Part shown: positions 6,775 through 13,721 of the stretch, piece after piece
Layout: each line of letters opens with the position of its first letter
Position numbering within the stretch: position 1 is the first letter of the stretch
DNA from: Actinomycetes bacterium
Lineage (GTDB): Bacteria; Actinomycetota; Actinomycetes; Propionibacteriales; Nocardioidaceae
Assembly (NCBI GenBank): GCA_023460975.1
Contig: JAEWOG010000071.1
Location: 1-31,543 of the forward strand
Length of the DNA: 31,543 bases
Direction of reading: 5' to 3'
Position numbers and translations under genes: made by a program
The notes under the pieces: generated by a model
What the model saw: only the letters and a program-made list of their open reading frames with translations
Told to the model about the DNA's origin: nothing
Databases searched by the model: none

Positions 6775-7821
6775 TCAGCCAGCAAGAAGGCGGAGTGTCT
6801 CCTCGCGCGCTGGGTTGCTCTCCCGCGGCGTCCCGCTCAGGGCGCCGGCGACCGGGTGCACCATCACCTCGTCCACGCCGAACTTCTCGGCCATCGCCCG
6901 GACGCGGGCCCGGGCCCCCTCGGCGTCATCGACGACCCAGCTGGACAGCATCCGCTCGACGAGGTCGGCGTGGGCGGCGGGCAGGTCCACGTCCGCCGCC
7001 TCCTCCACCGTGCGCTGAGCCAGCAGCGGCCCTCCCGTACGCAAGGACAGCATCGCCAGCGCGTGCGGCCGCGCCAGAGCCCTGGCTTCCTCGCGGGTGG
7101 CCGCGACGGCGGCGTTGACGGTCAAGAACGTGCGCGGGAGCGGGTGTTCGGGGCTGGGCTGGTAGGTGGAGCGGTACAGCTCCAGCGCCTCGGCCGTGCC
7201 CTGACCGGCGAAGTGGTGGGCAAAGACGTACGGAAGGCCGCGATCCGCGGCGAGGCGGGCGGAGTAGTCGGAGGACCCGAGGAGCCACACCACAGGCAGG
7301 CTTGCGGCCTTGGGTGTGGCGCGCAGGGGCTGTCGACGCTGGCCGAACGCCATCTCGACGCCGTCGGGGCTCATCATCAGCCGGATGTCGTCGACGTACT
7401 CGGGGAACCGGGAGACGGCCTCGTCGGCAGACTCCGCGGACTGGCCGCGCAGGACGTAGCGCGTCAGCGGGTCGGTTCCCGGCGCCCGGCCGATGCCGAG
7501 GTCGATGCGGCCCGGGTAGGCGGCTTCCAGCAGGGCGAACTGCTCGGCCACCACGAGCGGGGCGTGGTTGGGGAGCATCACGCCGCCGGACCCGACCCGG
7601 ATCCGCTCGGTCGCGCCGGCGAGCATCGCGATGAGGACGGGCGGGTTGGTGGCCGCGACGGACTCGGTGTTGTGGTGCTCGGCCACCCAGTAGCGGACGT
7701 AGCCGAGGGAGTCGGCGACCTGGGCGAGCGACCGTGAGGCCCGCAGCGCCTCCCCCGTGGTCTGTTCCGACCGTACGGGGACGAGGTCGAGCACGGACAG
7801 GGCAGGCATGGGGGCACTCAC
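6775..7821 (-). CDS. LLM class flavin-dependent oxidoreductase (YhbW-like)
   Basis: Protein of 348 aa with the bacterial luciferase-like monooxygenase fold. Motifs of the single-component, YhbW-type subfamily are visible: YWVAEHHN near residue 45, IRVGSGGVMLPNHAPLVVAEQFALLEAAYPGR as the second and third strands, and LGIGRAPGTD just after. These enzymes use reduced FMN (or F420 in some actinobacteria) to oxidise small organic substrates. The substrate is unknown and no adjacent flavin reductase is present. The start is GTG at 7821 or the ATG four codons downstream. Neither has a clear Shine-Dalgarno. The region just upstream is a 14-bp palindrome and a terminator hairpin, so the gene is probably transcribed separately from the transporter remnant. 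Confidence 0.9.
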   Translation of the reverse strand: MSAPMPALSVLDLVPVRSEQTTGEALRASRSLAQVADSLGYVRYWVAEHHNTESVAATNPPVLIAMLAGATERIRVGSGGVMLPNHAPLVVAEQFALLEAAYPGRIDLGIGRAPGTDPLTRYVLRGQSAESADEAVSRFPEYVDDIRLMMSPDGVEMAFGQRRQPLRATPKAASLPVVWLLGSSDYSARLAADRGLPYVFAHHFAGQGTAEALELYRSTYQPSPEHPLPRTFLTVNAAVAATREEARALARPHALAMLSLRTGGPLLAQRTVEEAADVDLPAAHADLVERMLSSWVVDDAEGARARVRAMAEKFGVDEVMVHPVAGALSGTPRESNPAREETLRLLAG

Positions 7822-7834
7822 GTTCGTACGAACG
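7821..7834. promoter_or_regulatory. 14-bp perfect palindrome at the oxidoreductase start
   Basis: CGTTCGTACGAACG is perfectly self-complementary and touches the GTG start of the flavin oxidoreductase gene. Its placement between a terminator and the start codon suits a repressor operator. However, the core CGTACG is very common throughout the window, so chance is a real alternative. Confidence 0.35.
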
Positions 7835-7836
7835 CG

Positions 7837-7871
7837 GCGACGCCCCGCCGGTATTCCGGTCGGGGCGTCGC
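7837..7871 (-). terminator. Hairpin terminator after the truncated transporter gene
   Basis: GCGACGCCCCG (7837-7847) plus CCGG (7848-7851) pairs with CCGG (7856-7859) plus CGGGGCGTCGC (7861-7871) around a TATT loop. The stem is 15 bp with a single bulged T. It begins about 11 nt after the stop codon of the transporter fragment on the minus strand. There is no T-run, as is usual for actinobacterial hairpin terminators. Confidence 0.65.
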
Positions 7872-7882
7872 AGCGGTGTCGA

Positions 7883-8731
7883 TCAGTGCGGCGCGTGCAC
7901 GATCTGGTGGGCCTGGGCCTCCTGCTCCTCGAACGAGGCGGCCAGGGGCTTCTCCTTGACGAAGGCGAGCACGACGACCTGCAGCAGCGCCAGCGGGACC
8001 AGCATGAGGAACACCGGGGTGAGTGCGTCTGCGTACGCGTTGACCACGACGTTCTGGATCGCCTCGGGCAGGTGGTGGACGAGGTCGGGCGTCAGCCCGC
8101 CGCTGCCGTGGGCGCCCGATGCCTCCAGCGCGCCCGCAGGAAGGTTGTCGGCCAACCGGTCGCTCAGGCGCGAGGTGAACAGGGCCCCCACGACGGCTCC
8201 GCCCAGGGTGGCGCCGATCTCGCGGAAGAAGTTGTTCGTCGCGGTGGCCGTGCCGACCAGCGTGTTGGAGAACGCGGACTGGGCCACCAGCAGGAGGTTC
8301 TGCATGCCCAGCCCGATGCCTGCGCCGATCACGAACAGGAACACGCACACCACCCACACCGACGTGTCGGCGTTGATCGTCGAGAGCAGGCCCAGGCCGC
8401 CGGCGACGACGACGCCGCTGGAGACGATGAATGCCTTGTACTTGCCCGTCTTCGACACCAGGGCACCCGTGGTGAGTGCCGTGCTCATCAGGCCGACGAC
8501 CATGGCGATCATGAGCAGACCGGCCTCCGTGGCGCTGACCCCGGCGGCCATCTGGAAGTACGTCGGCATGTAGGCGATCGCGCCGAACATCGCGATCGCG
8601 ATGATCAGTCCGGCCAGGGTGGCAAGGTTGAAGTTGCGGTCGCTGAACAGCTCGAGCGGGATGATCGGCTCCTGGGCGCGCTTCTCCGCCCAGACGAAGA
8701 CGAGCGCCGAGGCGACGGCGAGCGCATCCAA
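7883..8731 (-). pseudogene. N-terminally truncated EmrB/QacA-type MFS transporter
   Basis: The frame encodes 282 aa that match only the second half of a 14-helix DHA2 (EmrB/QacA) drug:H+ antiporter, normally about 500 aa. It opens with ALVFVWAEKRAQEPIIPLELF, the link before helix 7-8 of such proteins, then FNLATLAGL, YMPTYFQM and GVSATEAGLLMIAM. It ends with a normal cytoplasmic tail. The first six or so helices, including the proton-relay motifs, are missing. The only possible start is TTG at 8731, with no Shine-Dalgarno at a proper distance. The homology stops where a perfect inverted repeat (8728-8754) begins, and beyond it lies the promoter of the divergent MFS gene. I infer a deletion or rearrangement that removed the 5' half. 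A functional half-transporter is less likely. Confidence 0.82.
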
Positions 8732-8754
8732 ACTTGGAGAACCTCCAAGTTTGG
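8728..8754. repeat. 12-bp perfect inverted repeat at the transporter breakpoint
   Basis: CCAAACTTGGAG (8728-8739), spacer AAC, then CTCCAAGTTTGG (8743-8754). It is markedly richer in A/T than its surroundings. It lies exactly where transporter homology is lost and 49 bp before the -10 box of the divergent MFS gene. It may be a regulator operator (TetR or MarR type by shape) or a rearrangement scar. Confidence 0.8.
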
Positions 8755-8802
8755 TGTATCTCCACCGTCGCGGTCGAGCGTCGGCAGGGGTCGAGCACCG
8801 CC

Positions 8803-8808
8803 TAGAGT
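8803..8808 (+). promoter_or_regulatory. -10 box of the MFS gene, leaderless arrangement
   Basis: TAGAGT fits the actinobacterial TANNNT -10 element and ends 6 nt before the GTG at 8815. Transcription would therefore start at or next to the start codon. No Shine-Dalgarno is visible, which fits a leaderless mRNA. Confidence 0.5.
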
Positions 8809-8814
8809 TCGCTG

Positions 8815-10155
8815 GTGAGCACGCCGCACGACGCCCCCAGCCGCGACAAGACGATCTTCTCGGCGCCCTACCTCACGACGACGATCGGCGCCTTCGCCAT
8901 GATCGTCCTCGTCGCCTTCGAGTCGATGGCCGTCACGACCGTGATGCCCGAGGTGGCGCGAGTACTCGACGGCCAGGCGCTGTACGCGACGGCGTTCGCC
9001 GCCCCCTTCGCCAGCGGCGTGGTCGGCATGGTCGCCGCCGGCATGTGGAGTGACCGGGCGGGGCCGGGCAAGCCGCTCCTCGTCGCGTTCGCCGTCTTCT
9101 CCCTCGGGTTGGCCGTGTGCGCGCTGGCCTCGACGATGGAGATCCTCATCGTCGGACGCATCCTTCAAGGACTCGGCGGCGGCGCCTCGACGGTCGTGCT
9201 CTACGTCCTCGTCGGCCTCATCTATCCGCCCCGCTTGCAACCGCCCGTGTTCGCCCTGTTCGCCGCCGCGTGGGTGCTGCCGGCGCTGTTCGGGCCCTAC
9301 CTGGCCGCCCTGATCGCGGACACCGCCGGCTGGCGCTGGGTCTTCGGAGGGACGGTCTTCGTCGTCACCGGGGCAGTGCTGCTGCTGATCCCGGTCGTAC
9401 GCCGTACGGACATGCCGGGCGTCGAGGAAGCCGAGCCCGCCACCGGACGACTGCTGCTGGCCCTGCTCGCCGCCGCCAGCGTCCTGGGCGTGGAACTCCT
9501 CGCCGACTCGTGGCCGCTCGCGCTCGCCTGCGCAGCCATCGCCGTGGCCACCCTGACCCGCCTGCTCCCCGCCGGGGCCCTCGTGTTGCGCCGTGGCCTC
9601 CCGGCCGTGATCGCCACCCGCGGCCTGCTCTCGGCGAGCTTCTTCACCGCGGAGGCCTACATCGTCTACGTGCTCCAGGAGAAGTGGGGTATGACCGCCG
9701 CAGCCGCGGGCATCGCCCTGACCTGCGTCGGCATCGTGTGGGCGCTGGGGAGCCAGGCCCAGGCGCGCACGAACAACGTCTCCGACTCCGCCGCGATGAC
9801 CGCCGGCAGCCTCATCGTCCTGCTCGGCCTCACCCTCATCGCCGTGGCCGTGTGGCTCGACCCGCCGGCGTGGGCCGCGATCAGCATGTACGTCCTCGCG
9901 GGCGCCGGAATGGGCTACGGCTACCCGCGTACGGGGGTCGCGATGCTCGCCGCCTCCAGCGACACCGACCGGGGCTTCAACTCCTCCGCACTCTCGATCG
10001 CGGACTCGCTCGGCGCGGCGCTGGGTCTGTCCCTGGCTGGGCTGCTCTTTGCCGCCACCCAGGACACCACCGACCCGTTCGGGGCGGTCTACACCTTCGC
10101 CGCGGCGGTCGCAGTGCTCACCGTGCTGGCGGCTGCGCGGACGCGGACGACCTGA
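8815..10155 (+). CDS. MFS transporter (12-14 helix, drug-exporter type)
   Basis: Protein of 446 aa, an intact major facilitator transporter of the inner membrane. Helix 1 begins near residue 20 (TIGAFAMIVLVAFESMAVTTVMPEVAR, with the family D-E-like first-helix pattern). The inter-helix 2/3 motif reads GMWSDRAGPGKPLL and the helix 4 motif is GRILQGLGGGA. Further hydrophobic segments continue to the C-terminus. These features point to proton-driven efflux of a small hydrophobic compound, which I cannot name. The GTG start is favoured by a -10 box 6 nt upstream. Codon use and GC match the neighbours. It is divergent from the broken EmrB/QacA gene and convergent with the CoA-transferase pair. Confidence 0.9.
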   Translation: MSTPHDAPSRDKTIFSAPYLTTTIGAFAMIVLVAFESMAVTTVMPEVARVLDGQALYATAFAAPFASGVVGMVAAGMWSDRAGPGKPLLVAFAVFSLGLAVCALASTMEILIVGRILQGLGGGASTVVLYVLVGLIYPPRLQPPVFALFAAAWVLPALFGPYLAALIADTAGWRWVFGGTVFVVTGAVLLLIPVVRRTDMPGVEEAEPATGRLLLALLAAASVLGVELLADSWPLALACAAIAVATLTRLLPAGALVLRRGLPAVIATRGLLSASFFTAEAYIVYVLQEKWGMTAAAAGIALTCVGIVWALGSQAQARTNNVSDSAAMTAGSLIVLLGLTLIAVAVWLDPPAWAAISMYVLAGAGMGYGYPRTGVAMLAASSDTDRGFNSSALSIADSLGAALGLSLAGLLFAATQDTTDPFGAVYTFAAAVAVLTVLAAARTRTT

Positions 10156-10196
10156 CAGCCACTCAGCATCCGTGCGGTCTCAGCAGAGGGGCCCGC

Positions 10197-10877
10197 TCAG
10201 AACAGCTCGGGGCCCGTCTTGTCCCGCACCTCGGCCTCGGTGACCCCCGGCGCCAGCTCGACCAGCTTGAGCGCGCGCTCGGTGAGGGTGCCCGACGCCG
10301 CCTGCTGGCCGGTCGCCGGGTCGATCACGTCGATGACGCACAGGTCCGTGATGATGCGCTGCACCACCCGCTTGCCCGTGTAGGGCAGGTCGCACTCCTC
10401 GAGGATCTTGAGCGAACCGTCCTTGGCCACGTGCTCCATCAGCACGACGACCTTCTTGGCTCCGTGGACCAGATCCATGGCGCCGCCCATGCCCTTGACC
10501 ATCTTGCCGGGGATCATCCAGTTGGCGATGTCGCCGTTGCGGCTGACCTGCATCGCGCCGAGGATCGCGGCGTCGATCTTGCCGCCGCGGATCATGCCGA
10601 ACGACTGCGCGGAGTCGAAGAACGACGCGCCGCGGCGCACCGTGACCGTCTCCTTGCCCGCGTTGATGAGGTCGGGGTCGACGGCGTCGTCGGTCGGGTA
10701 CGGCCCGACGCCGAGGATGCCGTTCTCCGACTGCAGCACCAGCTCGACGTCGTCGGCGACGTAGTTGGGAACGAGTGTGGGCAGGCCGATGCCGAGGTTG
10801 ACGTACGAGCCGTCGGTCAGCTCGGCGGCCGCCCTGGCGGCCATCTGCTCGCGGGTCCAGCCCTTGTGCTCCGTCAT
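10197..10877 (-). CDS. scoB: 3-oxoacid CoA-transferase subunit B
   Basis: Protein of 226 aa, the beta subunit of succinyl-CoA:3-ketoacid CoA-transferase, which moves CoA from succinyl-CoA to acetoacetate or a related 3-oxoacid. The SENG motif with the catalytic glutamate is present as LQSENGILG (Glu51). YVNLGIGLPTLVP and IRGGKIDAAILGAMQV are conserved subunit-B blocks, and GKMVKGMGGAMDLV follows. I start at the ATG at 10877 because GGAGG lies 8 nt upstream. A GTG nine bases earlier would be too close to it. The scoA stop is 1 nt away (TGAcATG), so the two subunits are coupled. The family may also act on 3-oxoadipate (PcaJ-like). No other beta-ketoadipate genes are in the window, so the sco name is a best fit. 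Confidence 0.92.
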   Translation of the reverse strand: MTEHKGWTREQMAARAAAELTDGSYVNLGIGLPTLVPNYVADDVELVLQSENGILGVGPYPTDDAVDPDLINAGKETVTVRRGASFFDSAQSFGMIRGGKIDAAILGAMQVSRNGDIANWMIPGKMVKGMGGAMDLVHGAKKVVVLMEHVAKDGSLKILEECDLPYTGKRVVQRIITDLCVIDVIDPATGQQAASGTLTERALKLVELAPGVTEAEVRDKTGPELF

Positions 10878-10878
10878 G

Positions 10879-11658
10879 TCAGGCACCTCCCTCGGCTCGT
10901 ACGGTCCGCTTCTCGATCCGCTTGTCGCCCGCCTGTTCCGGCGTCAGGGCGACCACGCGTTGGACGTACACGCCCGGCGTGTGGACGTCGTTGGGGTCGA
11001 TCTCGCCCGGCTCGACGAGTTCTTCGACCTCAGCGACGGTGACCCGGCCGCTCATGGCCGCCAGCGGGTTGAAGTTGCGCGCGGAGTCGCGGTAGACAAG
11101 GTTGCCGTGCCGATCGCCCTTCCACGCCCGCACGAGGCCGAAGTCGGCGACGATGGCCTGCTCCAGCACGAACTCCTTGTCACCCTCGGGCGTCGCGAAC
11201 ACGCGGGTCTCCTTGGCGGGCGAGGCGACCTCGATGCCCCCCGAGGAGTCGTACTTCCAGGGCAGGCCACCCTCGGCGACCTGGGTGCCGACGCCCGTGG
11301 CGGTGAAGAACGCGGGGATGCCTGAGCCACCCGCGCGCATCCGCTCGGCGAGCGTGCCCTGCGGGGTGAGCTCGACCTCGAGCTCGCCGGAGAGGTACTG
11401 GCGGGCGAACTCCTTGTTCTCTCCCACGTACGACGACACCATGCGGCGGATCCGCTTCTGGCTGAGCAGCTTGCCCAGGCCCCAGTCATCGACGCCGCAG
11501 TTGTTGGAGACGGCCTCGATGTCCCGCACGCCCGCCGCCAGGAGGGCATCGATCAGGACCGACGGAATGCCGCACAGGCCGAACCCCCCGACCGCGATCG
11601 TCGAGCCGTCCGCGATGTCCGCGACTGCCTCAGCCGCGCTGGCCACCACCTTGTCCAT
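10879..11658 (-). CDS. scoA: 3-oxoacid CoA-transferase subunit A
   Basis: Protein of 259 aa, the alpha subunit partner of the downstream scoB product. The family CoA-binding loop is seen as IAVGGFGLCGIPSVLI (21-36), followed by AVSNNCGVDDWGLG and RRMVSSYVGENKEFARQYLSGELEVELTPQGTLAERMRAGG, all typical of this subunit. The ATG at 11658 has GGAGG 5 nt upstream. Its promoter lies in the 113-bp gap shared with the divergent IclR gene, which suggests IclR-type control. The pair would feed ketone-body or 3-oxoacid breakdown to acetyl-CoA. A thiolase is not adjacent. Confidence 0.93.
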   Translation of the reverse strand: MDKVVASAAEAVADIADGSTIAVGGFGLCGIPSVLIDALLAAGVRDIEAVSNNCGVDDWGLGKLLSQKRIRRMVSSYVGENKEFARQYLSGELEVELTPQGTLAERMRAGGSGIPAFFTATGVGTQVAEGGLPWKYDSSGGIEVASPAKETRVFATPEGDKEFVLEQAIVADFGLVRAWKGDRHGNLVYRDSARNFNPLAAMSGRVTVAEVEELVEPGEIDPNDVHTPGVYVQRVVALTPEQAGDKRIEKRTVRAEGGA

Positions 11659-11685
11659 CCAGACCTCCGCTCACGTGGTCCTCCG

Positions 11686-11715
11686 ATTCAAGTCAGCACC
11701 ACTGACAACGGTCAA
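11686..11715 (-). promoter_or_regulatory. Candidate scoAB promoter
   Basis: On the minus strand, TTGACC (11710-11715) and TTGAAT (11686-11691) are 18 bp apart and resemble a primary-sigma -35/-10 pair. The predicted transcript would start about 20 nt before the scoA ATG and include its GGAGG. The prediction is by eye only. Confidence 0.45.
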
Positions 11716-11758
11716 CGGCGGGCACCGATTCAGTCGGCAGACGAACCTCCGTGGACGC

Positions 11759-11764
11759 TAGTGT
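11759..11764 (+). promoter_or_regulatory. -10 box of the iclR-type gene, leaderless arrangement
   Basis: TAGTGT (TANNNT) ends exactly 7 nt before the ATG at 11772. The stretch between them and the start form an imperfect palindrome TTCATTGAATGGA (11764-11776, 10 of 13 symmetric positions). That could be an autoregulatory operator covering the transcription start. Confidence 0.5.
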
Positions 11765-11771
11765 TCATTGA

Positions 11772-12542
11772 ATGGACGCTCCATCGGGCACCCCCGCCGA
11801 CGTGGTGGGCCGCACCGCTCTCCTGCTGCGCGTGCTCTCCGAGCACGAGCCTGACGGCGCCACGACGTCGACGCTGGCGCGCGATGCCGAGTTGGCCCGC
11901 CCCACGACGCACCGCCTGCTGTCGTCGCTGGCCGAGGCAGGGCTGGCCGAGCGGGCCGCCGACGGGCGCTGGCTGCTCGGCCCGGAGCTGTATCTGCTGG
12001 GCACGCGCGCCGCGGCCCGGCACGACGTCACCGCCCTCGCCCGGCCGGTGGTGCACCGACTCAGCGAGGCCACGGGCGAGAGCGCCTTCTTCTCCGTACG
12101 TCAGGACGCCGAGACCATCTGCCTGGTCCGCGAGGACGGCGCCTTCCCCATTCGCTCGCACGTGCTGCACGAGGGGATCCGGTTTCCGCTCGGGGTGGCC
12201 TCGGCGGGACTCGCGATCCTCGCGTACCTCCCCGAGGCCGCGGTCGACGCGCACCTGCGCGCCCACGATCTGGCTGGCGCGTACGGTCCCACCCACGCCC
12301 CCGGACCGTTGCGCGAGCGACTCGCGGCCACGCGGCACACCGGGTACGCCGTCAACCCCGGCCTGCTCGTCGAGGGCTCGTGGGGCATGGCGGCCGCGGT
12401 CTTCGACGCGGACGAGCAGCCGCGCTGGGCGCTGAGCCTGACGGGCATCGAGCAGCGGTTCGGCCGGGCGCGGCAGCGCGAGCTCGGCGCCCTGCTCCTC
12501 CACGAGGCGCACGGGCTCTCCCAGGCCGTACGGCGTCGGTGA
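11772..12542 (+). CDS. IclR-family transcriptional regulator
   Basis: Protein of 256 aa. The N-terminal winged helix-turn-helix spans about 12-70 (TALLLRVLSEHEPDGATTSTLARDAELARPTTHRLLSSL, ending in the wing GRWLLGPELYLLG). The C-terminal IclR effector domain follows (ATGESAFFSVRQDAETICLVREDG, then the SHVLHEGIRFPLGVASAGLAILAYLP core). Such proteins bind a small carboxylate or aromatic catabolite and repress or activate a neighbouring catabolic operon. The divergent scoAB pair, 113 bp away, is the obvious candidate target. The ATG was chosen because the wHTH begins soon after and a -10 box sits 7 nt upstream. No Shine-Dalgarno is present. Confidence 0.93.
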   Translation: MDAPSGTPADVVGRTALLLRVLSEHEPDGATTSTLARDAELARPTTHRLLSSLAEAGLAERAADGRWLLGPELYLLGTRAAARHDVTALARPVVHRLSEATGESAFFSVRQDAETICLVREDGAFPIRSHVLHEGIRFPLGVASAGLAILAYLPEAAVDAHLRAHDLAGAYGPTHAPGPLRERLAATRHTGYAVNPGLLVEGSWGMAAAVFDADEQPRWALSLTGIEQRFGRARQRELGALLLHEAHGLSQAVRRR

Positions 12543-12554
12543 CCCGGTGTGCGC

Positions 12555-12581
12555 GGGGGTGGGCTGGGGGCTGGGCTGGGG
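12555..12581 (+). other. G-quadruplex-forming motif after the IclR gene
   Basis: Five runs of three to five G are separated by one or two bases: GGGGG-T-GGG-CT-GGGGG-CT-GGG-CT-GGGG. This matches the G3+ N1-7 pattern with very short loops. It starts 12 nt after the IclR stop and would be present in its mRNA. Folding in vivo is inferred only. Confidence 0.55.
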
Positions 12582-12610
12582 TCGCGCTGGTGTGGCGGGG
12601 CTGGTGTCCT

Positions 12611-12640
12611 CAGGTTCCCCCGCAGATGCGGGGGAACCTG
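12611..12640 (+). terminator. 14-bp perfect hairpin downstream of the IclR gene
   Basis: CAGGTTCCCCCGCA and TGCGGGGGAACCTG flank a 2-nt centre (GA). The stem is very GC-rich and lies 68 nt after the IclR stop and before the ATPase promoter, so a terminator role is reasonable. There is no T-tract. It shares its last two bases with the next inverted repeat. Its shape resembles a type I-E CRISPR repeat, but there is only one copy. Confidence 0.5.
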
Positions 12641-12674
12641 AACTTCTCGTGGTGTGCACACCACCAGAAGTTCA
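12639..12674. repeat. 36-bp near-perfect inverted repeat
   Basis: The outer arms TGAACTTCT and AGAAGTTCA flank a 16-bp perfect core, GTGGTGTGCACACCAC, with one mismatched C/C pair on each side. It abuts the preceding hairpin and lies 31 bp before the -10 box of the ATPase gene. A third small inverted repeat, TTCATG-N7-CATGAA (12671-12689), overlaps its right end near the -35 region. It could be an operator or a REP-like element. Confidence 0.75.
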
Positions 12675-12704
12675 TGACTCGCCCATGAACCTCGGGCCAC
12701 TCTC

Positions 12705-12710
12705 TATCCT
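12705..12710 (+). promoter_or_regulatory. -10 box of the Get3/ArsA-like operon, leaderless arrangement
   Basis: TATCCT is followed by 6 nt (CGAAGC) and then the GTG start at 12717. With no Shine-Dalgarno visible, a leaderless transcript is the simplest reading. Confidence 0.55.
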
Positions 12711-12716
12711 CGAAGC

Positions 12717-13721
12717 GTGAGCCTCTCCGAGCCCTCGAGCGTCCGACTGCACGTCGTGACCGGCAAGGGCGGCACCGGCAAGTCGACGGTGGCGGCCGCA
12801 CTCGCGCTGGCTCTGGCCGGCGGCGGACGCAACGTCCTGCTGTGCGAGGTCGAAGGCCGCCAGGGCATCGCCCGCATGTTCGACGTCGACCCGCTTCCGT
12901 ACGCGGAGACCCGCCTGGCGCGGGGCCTGCCCGACGCACACGGCCGGGCCGGGGTCCTGCACGCGCTGCACATCGACGCGGAGTCCGCGCTGATGGAATA
13001 CCTCGCGATGTACTACAAGCTCGGCCGCGCCGGGAAGGCGCTGGACCGTTTCGGGGTCATCGACTTCGCCACGACCATCGCACCCGGCGTGCGGGACGTG
13101 CTCCTGACCGGCAAGGTCTACGAGGCGGTGCGCCGCAACGCCCGCAACCGCGGCGCGATGACGTACGACGCGGTCGTCCTCGACGCTCCGCCCACGGGCC
13201 GCATCACCCAGTTCCTCAACGTCAACTCCGAACTCGCCGGGCTGGCGCGCATGGGGCCCATCAAGGGGCAGGCCGACAACGTGATGGGGCTGCTGCGTTC
13301 GCCCGAGACGGCGATCCACCTCGTCACCGTGCTCGAGGAGATGCCCGTGACCGAGACGGTCGACGGCATCGCTGAACTCACCGACGCCGACCTGCCCGTG
13401 GGCGCGGTGATCGTCAACATGGTCCGCCCCCGCGACCTGGACGCGGACCACCTGGCGGCCGCCCGCACCGGATCCTTGGACCGTACGGCGCTCGCCGCCG
13501 ACCTCTCCGCGGCCCGCGTCGACGTCGATGACCGCCTGCTCGACGCGCTCGTCGGTGAGGCCCACGACCACGCCGTACGCCGCGAACTCGAGGACGCCCA
13601 GCACGCCGTCGTCACCGCGCTCGGGAGGGCGACGGTCGAGTTGCCGCGCCTGCCGGGCGGCGTGGACGCTGGCGCGTTGTTGGAGTTCGCGGCGATGCTG
13701 CGCGACGGAGGGCTGGCATGA
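12717..13721 (+). CDS. Get3/ArsA-like ATPase, first subunit (Rv3679/BagA type)
   Basis: Protein of 334 aa of the ArsA/Get3 anion-transporting ATPase family. The deviant P-loop is TGKGGTGKST (15-24) and includes the signature lysine Lys17 before the catalytic Lys22. Next comes LLCEVEGRQG, where MinD/ArsA proteins have the switch aspartate region, and then VVLDAPPTGRITQFLNV as the Walker B/switch II segment. The protein is soluble with no membrane helix. Position and pairing with the next gene match Rv3679-Rv3680 (BagA/BagB) of M. tuberculosis and SCO3577-3578 of Streptomyces. The exact client is not established. Despite the family name, no arsenic genes are nearby. Confidence 0.9.
   Translation: MSLSEPSSVRLHVVTGKGGTGKSTVAAALALALAGGGRNVLLCEVEGRQGIARMFDVDPLPYAETRLARGLPDAHGRAGVLHALHIDAESALMEYLAMYYKLGRAGKALDRFGVIDFATTIAPGVRDVLLTGKVYEAVRRNARNRGAMTYDAVVLDAPPTGRITQFLNVNSELAGLARMGPIKGQADNVMGLLRSPETAIHLVTVLEEMPVTETVDGIAELTDADLPVGAVIVNMVRPRDLDADHLAAARTGSLDRTALAADLSAARVDVDDRLLDALVGEAHDHAVRRELEDAQHAVVTALGRATVELPRLPGGVDAGALLEFAAMLRDGGLA

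Noticed and set aside
6390..6785. Long N-terminal extension of the second YCII frame
   Set aside because: It reads through repeat array 2. The ATG at 6389 has a strong Shine-Dalgarno and matches the family start.
8815..10155. The intact MFS gene as the lost N-terminal half of the truncated transporter
   Set aside because: It is on the opposite strand, is complete in itself with its own first and last helices, and differs in sequence type from the EmrB/QacA fragment.
12611..12640. Sequence resembling a type I-E CRISPR repeat (CCCCCGC-N-GCGGGGG core)
   Set aside because: Only one copy exists, there are no spacers and no cas genes. A hairpin or terminator explains it better.
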